Origin: a virus
IMG/VR virus record: IMGVR_UViG_3300031951_000634
Location: 1-34,982 of that record
Direction: 5' to 3' (one strand)
DNA: 34,982 bases
Made by a program: the position numbers and the translations under genes. The notes under the pieces are model-generated. The model was not told the DNA's origin. It ran no database searches and worked only from the letters and a program-made list of their open reading frames with translations. Shown here in pieces: positions 1 to 8,269 of the stretch; the stretch's first letter is position 1; each line of letters starts with the position of its first letter.

Positions 1-126
1 TACGCTGGTGCGGCGATGAGTCTCACGGCTGTCCGTCCATACGTTACAGCCAGGATGACCGAGCTCGGATATACCGAGCACACGGATCCATTCAACGATC
101 AGAACATCCCATCAGCCATTATCGAC
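1..126. repeat. Terminal direct repeat, left copy
   Basis: Bases 1-126 are identical to 34856-34981; the next base differs (G at 127, A at 34982). The repeat spans the end of the connector gene and the first part of the tail-terminator gene, which is where no packaging repeat would be expected. An overlap of this length is typical of a circular contig closed by a large-k assembler. I read it as proof of circular permutation or completeness rather than as a biological terminal repeat. Confidence 0.9.
2..19 (+). CDS. 3' end of head-tail connector gene (rest at 34164-34874)
   Basis: These bases read TLVRR-stop in the frame of the connector gene that ends at 34874. They are the duplicated tail of that gene created by the circular overlap, not a separate gene. 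The stop overlaps the ATG of the next gene as ATGA, so the connector and the tail terminator are translationally coupled. Confidence 0.85.
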   Translation, partial: TLVRR

Positions 127-450
127 GGGGCTTTTCACCAAGCCATGCTCGAGATCAGTGGCGTGGAAAAGAATAACGAGGCGCAGGGCGTCGAGGTTCC
201 GGTCAGGATCAAGGCTTTCTTCAAAGGCTACCGGACGCCAGAGGAAGCGCTGGATCAGTCGATCGTAAAGTCAGAAGAGATCGTGGTCGGTATGCTGAAG
301 GCCGAAAACTTCTTCAACTTTAGCCCAGCCATTACGGGGGTCTTCCTTGACTCACTGAGCTTTGAACCCTACGATGAGGAAAGCAACGACAACACGATCC
401 AAGTGGTTTTCGTGTTTCGGTTCAAGGTTTGGATCTGCGTCCAGAACTAA
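16..450 (+). CDS. Probable tail terminator / tail completion protein
   Basis: This 144-aa protein lies between the head-tail connector and the tail tube gene, which is the usual position of the gpU-like tail terminator. That protein caps the growing tail tube and forms the joining face to the head. The size and mixed alpha/beta look fit the family. I see no diagnostic motif, so the call rests mainly on gene order. The ATG overlaps the connector stop (ATGA). The first 37 codons appear again at 34871-34982 because of the circular overlap. A neck or tail-completion protein of another family is the main alternative. Confidence 0.6.
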   Translation: MSLTAVRPYVTARMTELGYTEHTDPFNDQNIPSAIIDGAFHQAMLEISGVEKNNEAQGVEVPVRIKAFFKGYRTPEEALDQSIVKSEEIVVGMLKAENFFNFSPAITGVFLDSLSFEPYDEESNDNTIQVVFVFRFKVWICVQN

Positions 451-477
451 AAACGAAAGCCCAAAGGAGGGGTAATC

Positions 478-1410
478 ATGGCCTGCAATTCTAATAAGTA
501 TAACCTCGGGATCCGGAATATCATTCTCGGATCTGATCGTCCTCAAAAGTTCTGCGTCTTCACAAAGGCTGACGAGTCGGACTCCCTCGATGGGAAGTTC
601 TTCGTCGTTCACGAGCCTGTGACTCAGGCAAAACACTATTTCTGGTTCAACACATCCGGCGGTTCTGCTGTCGATCCTGCTGTGCCAAACGCTACCGGGC
701 ATGAAGTGGCCATCACTACTGGCGCATCCAAGAGCGCTGTGGCCTCGGCTCTCCAGGCTGTAATTGATCCGCTTACCTGGGTAGTCGCTACCGTTTCAGG
801 TAACGAGGTAGAGTGCTACATGACTGCGGACGGATACGCTTACGAGGCACGTGACGCTCTCGATCCTACCAAGAAGACTGGCTTCTCGATCACCGTCGCT
901 CAGTTCGGCTCTGTCGCTACTGATCTCGGTGGAACTAACGGCGACATCACCTTCACCGTGACCGAGCAGACCAAGGAGATCAAGGCTCCTCAGACTGGCG
1001 ACTTCGTGCTCGCTGAGATTCGCCGGGGCGCTTCTGTGTCGGCTTCGTTCGAGCTGAAGGATTCCTCGGTTGAGTCCATCCGTCGGGCGCTTAACTTCTA
1101 CGGAAGCACAGTGGTCAGCGACGACGCCGCTTCTGAGGTTATCTCTGGATACGGATCGTCTAACCTGTTCAAGTCGACTGATGACGTGGCCGACAAGCTC
1201 GTCTTCCGTCCGACTGACAAGGCCGCAGACGCTGACGCTTCTGAAGATTTCACCATCCACAAGTGCAAGTTGAAGCTTGGCGAGCAGACCTTTTCGGCTG
1301 AGAACGAGTACATCCTTCCGATCGAAGCTATCGGCTACCTCGACAGCTCGAAGTCTGGATTCGCTAACCTGTTCTCATACGGGGACGCGTCGGCTCTTCC
1401 TGAAGCATAA
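478..1410 (+). CDS. Major tail tube protein
   Basis: This 310-aa protein sits directly before the tail chaperone pair, the standard place of the major tail protein whose hexameric rings stack into the tail tube. The sequence is rich in beta-forming Thr, Val and Ser and has no membrane segment. The central part (about residues 60-170) looks like an inserted Ig-like or beta-sandwich domain, with alternating small and aliphatic residues, between an N-terminal and a C-terminal part (about 175-300) that would form the tube fold. A strong Shine-Dalgarno (AAAGGAGGGG) precedes the ATG. The identification rests on position, size and composition. Confidence 0.7.
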   Translation: MACNSNKYNLGIRNIILGSDRPQKFCVFTKADESDSLDGKFFVVHEPVTQAKHYFWFNTSGGSAVDPAVPNATGHEVAITTGASKSAVASALQAVIDPLTWVVATVSGNEVECYMTADGYAYEARDALDPTKKTGFSITVAQFGSVATDLGGTNGDITFTVTEQTKEIKAPQTGDFVLAEIRRGASVSASFELKDSSVESIRRALNFYGSTVVSDDAASEVISGYGSSNLFKSTDDVADKLVFRPTDKAADADASEDFTIHKCKLKLGEQTFSAENEYILPIEAIGYLDSSKSGFANLFSYGDASALPEA

Positions 1411-1424
1411 TCTAAGGGGATCTA

Positions 1425-1691
1425 ATGGAGTTCGTTGCTAAGAAGAAAATGCTCAAGGTTACCATCGGAGGGGTGTCTCACGAGATGAGATGCCCCACCA
1501 TTGGAGAGCGCCAGGAGTTTTTGGAAAAACTCAAGGCCGTGAAGCCAGAAGACGCGATCAGCGCCTACGCAGACTGGTATTCCGGCCTGGGCCTTCCGAG
1601 AGAAGCGCTCTATTCCTTCGACGCTGACGACTTCTTCGAGTTTCTGGACTTCGTCTCGAATCCAAAAAAAAAGCCTCTGAACTCGACCTGA
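1425..1691 (+). CDS. Tail assembly chaperone (gpG-like, unshifted product)
   Basis: This 88-aa protein lies between the tail tube and tape-measure genes and is followed by an overlapping frame reached by a -1 shift. That is the hallmark of the lambda G/GT arrangement. G-type chaperones bind the tape measure and recruit tube subunits, and they are absent from the virion. The last codons before the stop are a run of lysine codons made of nine A residues (1664-1672), the slippage site. The stop TGA at 1689-1691 overlaps the ATG at 1691, so independent re-initiation is also possible. A good ribosome site (AAGGGGA) precedes the ATG. Confidence 0.8.
   Translation: MEFVAKKKMLKVTIGGVSHEMRCPTIGERQEFLEKLKAVKPEDAISAYADWYSGLGLPREALYSFDADDFFEFLDFVSNPKKKPLNST
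1667..1673 (+). other. Programmed -1 ribosomal frameshift site (A AAA AAG)
   Basis: In the G reading frame the codons at 1668 and 1671 are AAA and AAG, preceded by A, giving the classic heptamer A AAA AAG at 1667-1673. A slip of one base back moves the ribosome into the frame of the 1691-1963 gene, which has no stop between 1664 and its ATG. The predicted fusion has 83 residues from G plus 96 downstream residues, 179 aa in total. A downstream pairing element was not worked out. Confidence 0.8.
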
Positions 1692-1963
1692 TGAAGGCGA
1701 AGCTGGCGCGATTCTACGGATGGTCGCCAGATCAGATTGACTCCCTCGACGTGGTAAGTGCGAATGCCTACTGGCAATGTATCGACCAAATTGAGGCTGG
1801 CGAGGTTCTGATGTCGTTCACGGTTCAGGACTACCCGAACTTGACGCAGGACAAAAGGGAAGCGCTGTTCAAAAAGTTTGAAAAGCGTCTCAATCCCGTG
1901 AGAAAATCCGAAGGAAAGAAGCTCACGAACAAAGAGCTCATGGACATTCTTAGCCGACGATAA
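1691..1963 (+). CDS. Tail assembly chaperone T domain (made as G-T fusion by -1 frameshift)
   Basis: The frame encodes 90 aa from its own ATG, but it is open upstream through the slippery A run, so the working product is most likely the G-T fusion starting at 1425. In lambda the T part contacts the tape measure while G contacts tube subunits. The sequence is charged and helical, ending in a basic stretch (KKLTNKELMDILSRR), which is normal for this role. The tape measure follows after 8 bases. The first half resembles the short C-terminal T-like proteins (GWSPDQIDSLD) common after tube genes. Confidence 0.75.
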   Translation: MKAKLARFYGWSPDQIDSLDVVSANAYWQCIDQIEAGEVLMSFTVQDYPNLTQDKREALFKKFEKRLNPVRKSEGKKLTNKELMDILSRR

Positions 1964-1971
1964 GGAAATCA

Positions 1972-3675
1972 ATGGCAGACCAGAAGATCGAACTCGAATT
2001 AGTGTTAGACGACGGCTCGGTAAAACGGGCCTTCGCGACCGTCCGCAAGGAGGCAGAGGACACTGGTTCCGCGTTCGGTGATGCGTTCGCAGTCAAAGGC
2101 CTTGCCGATTTCAACGCTGGAGTTCAGCTCGTAACCGCATCGGTTCGCGCACTGGCTGAGGCTGGGCAGTTCCTTCTCGATCAGGTATTGAATGGCGAGA
2201 AGATCGACGCCATCAACAGGCGATTCGAGATCCTAGCTCAACAGCAGAACGCGAATGCTGAGGCTTTGGCCTTCGGTATTGCTCGAGCTGTTGACGGTAC
2301 AGTTGACCTAGAGGAGGCGCTGTCCGCTACGAGCCGAAGCCTTATCAATCTCCAGACCGGGGTGGGCCAGCTTCCAGCACTGTTCGAAGTCGCTCGTAAG
2401 TCTGCCGCCGCTTTTGGTGGCGATACCATCTCTAACTTTGAAAAGATTCAGCAGGCTGTTATCACCGGAAACGTAAAAGCCCTTCGCGATGTCGGTATCT
2501 TTATCAGCTCCGACGTAGCATTCCAGCGCATGGCCGATGGCTTAAAAACCACGACCAAGGAACTGACCGAAGCCGGTAAACAGCAGGCGATCCTAAACGA
2601 GGTTCTCCGGTTCGGTGAGCAGAATCTGAAGAACATCACCTCAAGCATCGAGCCAGTGAATCAGTCGATCAAGCGCCTCGGAGTATCGTTCGGCGAGGTG
2701 GCCGACACTGTAGCGGTCGCATCTAACAAAGCGTTCGGACCTACTCTCAAGGGCTTCCTTGATAACGTCACAAGCGGACTCGAGAGCTTCAACGTCAGGA
2801 TCAAGCAGGCCTTCGGATTCGAGACGCTGTCGGCTGCTGAGAATGTCCGACTCCTGACCGATGAGCTCGCTAGGCTCGAGGCTCTCAGGACTCAGGAAGC
2901 AAGCCTTGCCAATAGTGCCGAGACTGTCGCCGCGCTTGATATTCAGATCGCAAAGCTGAAAGAAAAGCTCGTCGTCGATCAGGAGCTCGCAGCCGAGCAA
3001 GAGAAGAAGAACCAGGCCGATCTTCTCGATATCCAGAACACTGCCAGCAAGGTCGCTTTAACTAACCAGCTCACTCAGGCCCAGATCGAAGGCCGGGCGG
3101 CTCTCGATGAATACACTAAGCTCCAGATTCAATCCGCTAACGAGGCGAAAAGATCAGCCGAGGCCGTAAATATGGCTGTCAAGAATGCCATCGTGAACGG
3201 TGTTGCTAACTCTATTCAGGCCATGACGAACGCCTTGGTTCAGGGAAAGAATGTAATGTCGGCTCTTGGGCAGGCGATCCTCTCTACATTCGCGGACCTT
3301 GCTATCGAGGTAGGTAAAATTTTCCTAGCTACTGGGATCGGTATGCTGGCGGTTAAGTTCCTTGATCCGACCGGAGCTATTGCCGCAGGTCTAGGGTTGA
3401 TCGCTCTCGGGTCAATCGTAAAGTCTCTTATCGGTGGTGGTGGTGGCCAGGGATCGACTCAGCTTCCATCTGGTGGTGGGGCGGCTGTAAGTCCAGCAGA
3501 TCAGCTTTTGTTTGAAGCACCTCGAGAGGAAAACATGGTCCGCACTCCTGGAACCGTGGTCAACTTCCAGGTTATGGGCGACATCCTAGACAGCTCGGAC
3601 ACTCAGAACCGCATCGTCGCGCTTCTAAATGACGCCATCGACTCGAAGGGCGCAGTCGTTAGGGGGATGGCATAA
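1972..3675 (+). CDS. Tail tape measure protein
   Basis: This 567-aa protein directly follows the chaperones. It is alpha-helical and Ala-rich with long coiled-coil stretches (about residues 290-410), a hydrophobic region that could form membrane-inserting helices (about 425-490), then a glycine-rich linker and a short C-terminal domain. This is the usual tape-measure plan: the protein fills the tail tube, sets its length and helps DNA cross the host membrane. By the usual scale of about 0.15 nm per residue the tail would be roughly 85 nm, short for a siphophage. TAAGGA before the ATG serves as ribosome site. Confidence 0.85.
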   Translation: MADQKIELELVLDDGSVKRAFATVRKEAEDTGSAFGDAFAVKGLADFNAGVQLVTASVRALAEAGQFLLDQVLNGEKIDAINRRFEILAQQQNANAEALAFGIARAVDGTVDLEEALSATSRSLINLQTGVGQLPALFEVARKSAAAFGGDTISNFEKIQQAVITGNVKALRDVGIFISSDVAFQRMADGLKTTTKELTEAGKQQAILNEVLRFGEQNLKNITSSIEPVNQSIKRLGVSFGEVADTVAVASNKAFGPTLKGFLDNVTSGLESFNVRIKQAFGFETLSAAENVRLLTDELARLEALRTQEASLANSAETVAALDIQIAKLKEKLVVDQELAAEQEKKNQADLLDIQNTASKVALTNQLTQAQIEGRAALDEYTKLQIQSANEAKRSAEAVNMAVKNAIVNGVANSIQAMTNALVQGKNVMSALGQAILSTFADLAIEVGKIFLATGIGMLAVKFLDPTGAIAAGLGLIALGSIVKSLIGGGGGQGSTQLPSGGGAAVSPADQLLFEAPREENMVRTPGTVVNFQVMGDILDSSDTQNRIVALLNDAIDSKGAVVRGMA

Positions 3676-4451
3676 TGGCTTTGCTTACTCGCTCGAAGTT
3701 TTATTTTGGGGTCCAGATTGATTCAGATAACAACATCCTTGATATCGACGAAGGAACGGGAGTCGTATCTGTCGCGCTTGCTGTTAAGGCGTTCTCGCCT
3801 AGTGAGCTCGCAGTCGCTCTCTCTTCGGCGCTGAACTCATCTGGATCCCTAACCTATACCGTTACTCTCAACCGCACCACACGGCTATTGAGAATTACAG
3901 CCAGTGGGACCTTCTCGATCCTTCGATCGTCTGGACCGAATAGCGCCTCCAACATCTATTCGCGCCTGGGCTTCGCCGGGTCTGGTGATCTCACTGGCTT
4001 CAGTCAATACGACGGGACTACGGCTATCGGATATTCCTACGAGCCTCAGTTTTACCTGCTCGACTACGTGCCACTGGACCACAACGTCAAGAGCGTGAAG
4101 GCCTCGATCAATGAGACGGGGTCCGGGGCGGTCGAGGTAATCCGGTTCGGCACTAAGCGATACATGGAGTGCTCGATGGATTTCATCACTGATCGGAAGT
4201 TCATCGGTGACGACATCTGGACCAGTAGCCAGACAGGGATCGCGGACGCGCTTCGGTTCATGGGCTTTGCCATCGAGAAATCGACCATAGAGTTCATGCC
4301 TAACGGATTAGACGTTGCGAACTATTCGAAGCTGGTTTTAGAATCCACGGAAAGCGACTCTCAGGGGACGGGCTTTAAGCTGTTAGAAATGATCGACTAC
4401 GGCGAGGGGCTATACCGGACGGGGCGCCTGGTCTTTAGGGAGGTTTCGTGA
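3675..4451 (+). CDS. Probable distal tail (Dit-like) or tail-tip component
   Basis: This 258-aa protein has its ATG overlapping the tape-measure stop by one base (TAATG) and is the first gene after the tape measure, where siphophages usually place the distal tail protein that links tube and tip. The N-terminal half (about 1-120) is beta-rich with many Ser and Thr residues, and the C-terminal half is a mixed fold ending in GLYRTGRLVFREV. I recognise no motif and assign it by position. Its stop overlaps the GTG of the following fibre gene. Confidence 0.5.
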   Translation: MALLTRSKFYFGVQIDSDNNILDIDEGTGVVSVALAVKAFSPSELAVALSSALNSSGSLTYTVTLNRTTRLLRITASGTFSILRSSGPNSASNIYSRLGFAGSGDLTGFSQYDGTTAIGYSYEPQFYLLDYVPLDHNVKSVKASINETGSGAVEVIRFGTKRYMECSMDFITDRKFIGDDIWTSSQTGIADALRFMGFAIEKSTIEFMPNGLDVANYSKLVLESTESDSQGTGFKLLEMIDYGEGLYRTGRLVFREVS

Positions 4452-5701
4452 GCGTATTAAACGGACAGAAAGCGGACGCGGCGACATTCAACTCAGCCTT
4501 CGCGTCGAAGCAAGACGATAACACGATGTACGGGGTCCAGACGCTCAGTGACGCAGGAAGTGGGGCGACCGTTTCTAACGTACAGCAGGCTATCAATGAC
4601 GTGATCGCGTCCGACGCTCTCAAGATCCCACTGTCCCAGAAGGGCGCAGCTAACGGAGTGGCTACGCTCGGAGCAGATAGCAAGGTTCCATCGGCTCAGC
4701 TTCCGTCCTATGTCGACGACGTGATCGAGGTGGCCAACTTCGCAGCGCTCCCGGCAACTGGTGAGACCAGTAAGATTTACGTAACGCTCGACACGAATTA
4801 CTCCTATAGGTGGTCTGGATCCACCTACGTCTTTATCGGTCGGCCTATCGTTAACACTGACGAGCTCCCAGAGGGAACGACTAACCAATACTTCACAGAT
4901 ACACGCGCCAGGAGCGCAGTCATCACTCAGGTCATCACGAACGGCGTGACGGATAAGTCTCCATCCGAGGATGCGGTATTCGATGCCCTGGCTCTAAAGC
5001 TGAACACTTCCGACTTCAGCACTAGCTTCGACTCCTCGCTCGCAACTAAGACGACGAATAACCTGAGCGAAGGCCTGACTAACCTCTACTTCACAGATGC
5101 CAGGGCGCAGAGCGCGACCATCACTCACACCATCACTGACGGAGTGACCACTAAGGCTCCTTCATCAGATGCGGTCTACGATGCCCTGACTCCAATCAAC
5201 TCAGCGGTGGCAGGCAAACAGGACGGGATCCAGTTTAAGGATGAGGGGTCGAACCTCGGTACCTCTGGGACAGTTACCTCGATCGACTTCGTCGGTCCTG
5301 GGATTACGGCTACCCGGACCACGAACGCCATCACCGTTACCGTTAACGCCACTGGTGGCGGTGGTGGATGGCAGGCCTACTCTAGCCTGGCGCTTGCTGG
5401 CGGTGGGTCGATCGTGATCGTCCCGGCTGACGGTCAACAGAAGTGGCTCGTCCAGGCTTCGACTAGCGCAGGATCTCAGCTCTCGGCCACTCCATTCGGT
5501 GCGACTCCTCCGACCGCTGACGGATCAATGATCCGGCTGATCGGTAACTCGGATACGAACTGGATCGAGATCGTGAATAACGATGCGGCGAATGGTTGCA
5601 TCTTAAACGGAAGCCCGGCTAGGCTTCTCAAGTATCACATCATGGACTTTGTGTACGATGCGACTCTCGCGCGTTATATCGAAGTAAACAGGAACTTCTA
5701 A
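4448..5701 (+). CDS. Tail fibre protein with internal repeats
   Basis: This 417-aa protein starts at a GTG that overlaps the previous stop (GTGA). It has typical phage fibre features. Residues about 137-185 and 206-252 are two copies of a roughly 42-residue module with the motif TNxYFTDxRA(R/Q)SA, ending DAVxDAL, widespread in trimeric fibre shafts. A short glycine run (GGGGG) around residue 302 leads into a compact beta-rich C-terminal domain of about 115 residues that may be the receptor-contacting or trimerising tip. It is followed after 10 bases by a second fibre gene, so the phage has at least two fibre types. Confidence 0.75.
   Translation: MSVLNGQKADAATFNSAFASKQDDNTMYGVQTLSDAGSGATVSNVQQAINDVIASDALKIPLSQKGAANGVATLGADSKVPSAQLPSYVDDVIEVANFAALPATGETSKIYVTLDTNYSYRWSGSTYVFIGRPIVNTDELPEGTTNQYFTDTRARSAVITQVITNGVTDKSPSEDAVFDALALKLNTSDFSTSFDSSLATKTTNNLSEGLTNLYFTDARAQSATITHTITDGVTTKAPSSDAVYDALTPINSAVAGKQDGIQFKDEGSNLGTSGTVTSIDFVGPGITATRTTNAITVTVNATGGGGGWQAYSSLALAGGGSIVIVPADGQQKWLVQASTSAGSQLSATPFGATPPTADGSMIRLIGNSDTNWIEIVNNDAANGCILNGSPARLLKYHIMDFVYDATLARYIEVNRNF
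4859..5190 (+). repeat. Two-copy fibre shaft module
   Basis: Two in-frame copies of a module of about 42 codons occur at roughly 4859-4990 and 5060-5190. Shared residues include EGxTNxYFTDxRA, the I-T-x-x-I-T-(N/D)-GVT segment and PSxDAVxDAL. The copies differ at many third positions, so the duplication is old and kept at the protein level, consistent with a repeating trimeric shaft segment. Confidence 0.7.
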
Positions 5702-5711
5702 GGGGTAAACG

Positions 5712-7697
5712 ATGGCGCTCAACTCTAATTTTCGGACACTGACTGCGGACAACATCGAAGGCCTGGTCGATGATCGGAATTACCTGAAGGCGAGCTTCGA
5801 GAACGGGACGATCCAGGGCTGGACTGAGATGGCGGTAACGCTTACCTCTGGTCTCCCAACCGGAACTCCTACGATCTCCTCGACCGCTGCAGGTTCGATC
5901 GCGCTTTCCACTACCGCGACCACTCCTCTCTCGGGAGCTCGCTCGCTTCTCGTGACTGGCGCGGCTGGATGGACCGCAGGCCAGGGGTTCATCTCTGACG
6001 AGTTCACGCTCGACCGGATGGATCTAGGCAAGGTGCTGACAGTTAGCTTCGACTACGAACTCGTTTCCGGCACGCTCAATTTCTCAGGCACTCTCGGATC
6101 TCAGACATTGATGGTCTACATCTACGACGCTACCGCTGGAGGCGCTAACTGGATCCAGCCAGCCGGGTTCCTCGGCATGAACCAGTCGAGCGGTCCGGGT
6201 CGTGTGACTGCGACCTTCCAGTCTAGCGTGGTGGCTGGCCAGAAGTACCGGGTGGCAGTGATCGCCTCTCAGGCTGTCGGCTCCGCTTGCTCGCTTGAGT
6301 TCGATAACTTCACATGTTCTCGAGTGACTGCTCCGATTGGTCCTGTCGTGACGGATTGGGTGAGCTATACTCCGACAATCACTACCTCAAGTGGATCAAT
6401 TACAAATTACACAGCATCTGGAAAATACAGGCGTGTTGGTGATAGCGTTCAGGTTTTTGGAAGCATTAAGTTTTCTGCCGCATCGGCAGCTTTTGCTCAA
6501 TTGTACGCAACTCTTCCGTCTGGTCTTTCGATTGATACCGCAAAGGTTAATCCAAATCAGCAAACAATAATCGGTAGCTGCGGGGCGCTTGATTCTGGTA
6601 TTGCAAACTACACTGGTGGTTCTGTTTTTGTGCAGCTTCCAAGCTATGTTTATTTAGCTCCATCCGCAGTAACAACTCACGCAGGAACGGCTCCGGTTGT
6701 TACTCCGGGTTTTAGCAATACCTTTCCAATCACATTTAACACCAACGATGAAATTTCATGGGAATATGAGGTTCCCGTTACTGGCTGGTCATCCTCGACT
6801 CAGCAAAGCTCGGACACCGACACTCGGGTGGTGGCGTTTCAGGCATATAATGCTGGAGGAACGGCTACATCGGTGCCGACAGGTGCAACTGCCACAAAAA
6901 TTGTAAACCTAACCGCAATATCGGACACTCACGCCACATGGAACGCAGGATCACAGGCATATATAATTCCTGTTTCAGGGTATTACGAAATAACAAGCTC
7001 CGTATATACATCAGCCTTTAGTGGCGGTAACAGTGTTGGATTTATATTAAATGGTTCATATAACGAAACCGGAGCATCTCAACAATCTTCTTCAATAGCG
7101 CCAATAACTGTTTGGGGATCAAGAACCGTACAATTAAAGGCAGGAGACTCCGTATCTATTGGTTATTGTCAATTTTCTGGAACAACACAATCCGTTGGCG
7201 CATTTCCTCCGACATCGTTAAAGATCACAAGACTATCCGGCCCGTCCGTGGTGGCGGCCAGTGAGACGGTGGCGGCGGTGTACCAAACCGGGGCAGGTCA
7301 ATCAATTCCTAACAATACAGTAACGCCTATTGTATACGGCACAAAAGTTTTTGATACGCACTCTGCGATGAATGCATCTACTGGTGTTTATACCGTACCA
7401 GTGAGCGGAACTTTTGAAGTTAAAGCATCCCATTATTTTGGAACGGCAATAACCGCCACTGCAACTGATGTTCAAACAATAGTTCAGGTTGATGGTATAT
7501 CAATGTTTGGATCAAACTTAACAAAGTCCGGCACGGTGGCCGCACCATTGACGACTCTTGGATCGTTTCTTGTAAAAGCAAATGCCGGACAAACCATCAG
7601 AATAGCATTGCTTCAATCAAACTCTACGGCATCTGCTCAATCTCTTTTGGCAAATGTGACATTTAATTGGATCTCCATCAATAGGGTTGGTAACTGA
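5712..7697 (+). CDS. Tail fibre / receptor-binding protein with C1q-like domains
   Basis: This 661-aa protein has an N-terminal part (about 1-210) that looks like a virion-attachment region plus a carbohydrate-binding-like beta sandwich. A fibre domain with the motif YRRVGDSVQVFGSIKFSA follows at about 215-365. Two C1q/TNF-like jelly-roll domains come next (about 372-515 and 520-660); each carries the TVPVSGxxE or IPVSGYYEI strand and a KAGxxxxI strand seen in phage C1q-type tips. C1q-like tips trimerise and bind host surface sugars. From about 6370 onward the DNA becomes clearly AT-richer with different codon choice, as if the tip had been exchanged as a module. Confidence 0.75.
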   Translation: MALNSNFRTLTADNIEGLVDDRNYLKASFENGTIQGWTEMAVTLTSGLPTGTPTISSTAAGSIALSTTATTPLSGARSLLVTGAAGWTAGQGFISDEFTLDRMDLGKVLTVSFDYELVSGTLNFSGTLGSQTLMVYIYDATAGGANWIQPAGFLGMNQSSGPGRVTATFQSSVVAGQKYRVAVIASQAVGSACSLEFDNFTCSRVTAPIGPVVTDWVSYTPTITTSSGSITNYTASGKYRRVGDSVQVFGSIKFSAASAAFAQLYATLPSGLSIDTAKVNPNQQTIIGSCGALDSGIANYTGGSVFVQLPSYVYLAPSAVTTHAGTAPVVTPGFSNTFPITFNTNDEISWEYEVPVTGWSSSTQQSSDTDTRVVAFQAYNAGGTATSVPTGATATKIVNLTAISDTHATWNAGSQAYIIPVSGYYEITSSVYTSAFSGGNSVGFILNGSYNETGASQQSSSIAPITVWGSRTVQLKAGDSVSIGYCQFSGTTQSVGAFPPTSLKITRLSGPSVVAASETVAAVYQTGAGQSIPNNTVTPIVYGTKVFDTHSAMNASTGVYTVPVSGTFEVKASHYFGTAITATATDVQTIVQVDGISMFGSNLTKSGTVAAPLTTLGSFLVKANAGQTIRIALLQSNSTASAQSLLANVTFNWISINRVGN

Positions 7698-7699
7698 TC

Positions 7700-8269
7700 A
7701 TGAAAAAAGTAATCATTAAAAACAAAGAAGGACAACACACTCACGGCGCTGAAATGCTCGATCCTCAGGCGTGGATCGCTGACGGTGTCGCAGGAAATTG
7801 GTGGGGCAAGCCCGAGCGTTGGGTTCACCACAAAGACGAGCCGATGGCCGAGGGCTACGACGAGGCCGATGTACTCGAAGAGCGCATCGTCGAGGACTAT
7901 CCCGCCATTGAGCCAGTCCTGATCTCGGAAGCCATCCCTGGAAGCCCTGCCGTGATGGACGAGGCCGGAAACATCGTCGAGGCTGAGATCCCAGAAGTCC
8001 ATGCCGTTTACTCCGAGGCCATCCCAGCTAGGACGCATCGCGAGGTAAAGCTCCGGGCCGAGTACACCGTGGAAGTCGTGGACATTACAGAGGCCGTGGC
8101 GCTGGAGAAGCTGTCCACTGAAGCTCTGCGCTACCTCGAGAGCACGGACTGGAAGGTTCTTCGACACATCAGGCAAAAGGCGCTTGGCATTACGACTAGC
8201 ATGAGCGATGAAGAATACTTAGAATTTGAACTGAGCCGTGTCGAGGCGGCGAACAAGGTTATCAGGTAA
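7700..8269 (+). CDS. Small fibre-linked protein, possibly a fibre assembly factor
   Basis: This 189-aa acidic protein is encoded two bases after the receptor-binding gene. The N-terminal half is rich in Glu, Asp and Pro. The C-terminal segment (LRYLESTDWKVLRHIRQKALG) resembles the end of many small phage proteins encoded just after fibre genes and annotated as tail fibre assembly proteins, where TDW and R-x-x-E/R helices recur. Its DNA returns to the GC-leaning style of the backbone, between two AT-rich blocks. A role in folding or attaching the C1q fibre is an inference from position. The last 32 bases overlap the next frame. Confidence 0.4.
   Translation: MKKVIIKNKEGQHTHGAEMLDPQAWIADGVAGNWWGKPERWVHHKDEPMAEGYDEADVLEERIVEDYPAIEPVLISEAIPGSPAVMDEAGNIVEAEIPEVHAVYSEAIPARTHREVKLRAEYTVEVVDITEAVALEKLSTEALRYLESTDWKVLRHIRQKALGITTSMSDEEYLEFELSRVEAANKVIR

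Noticed and set aside
1-126. True direct terminal repeat used for packaging
   Set aside because: It ends at a single mismatch, has the length of an assembler overlap and lies inside two essential genes.
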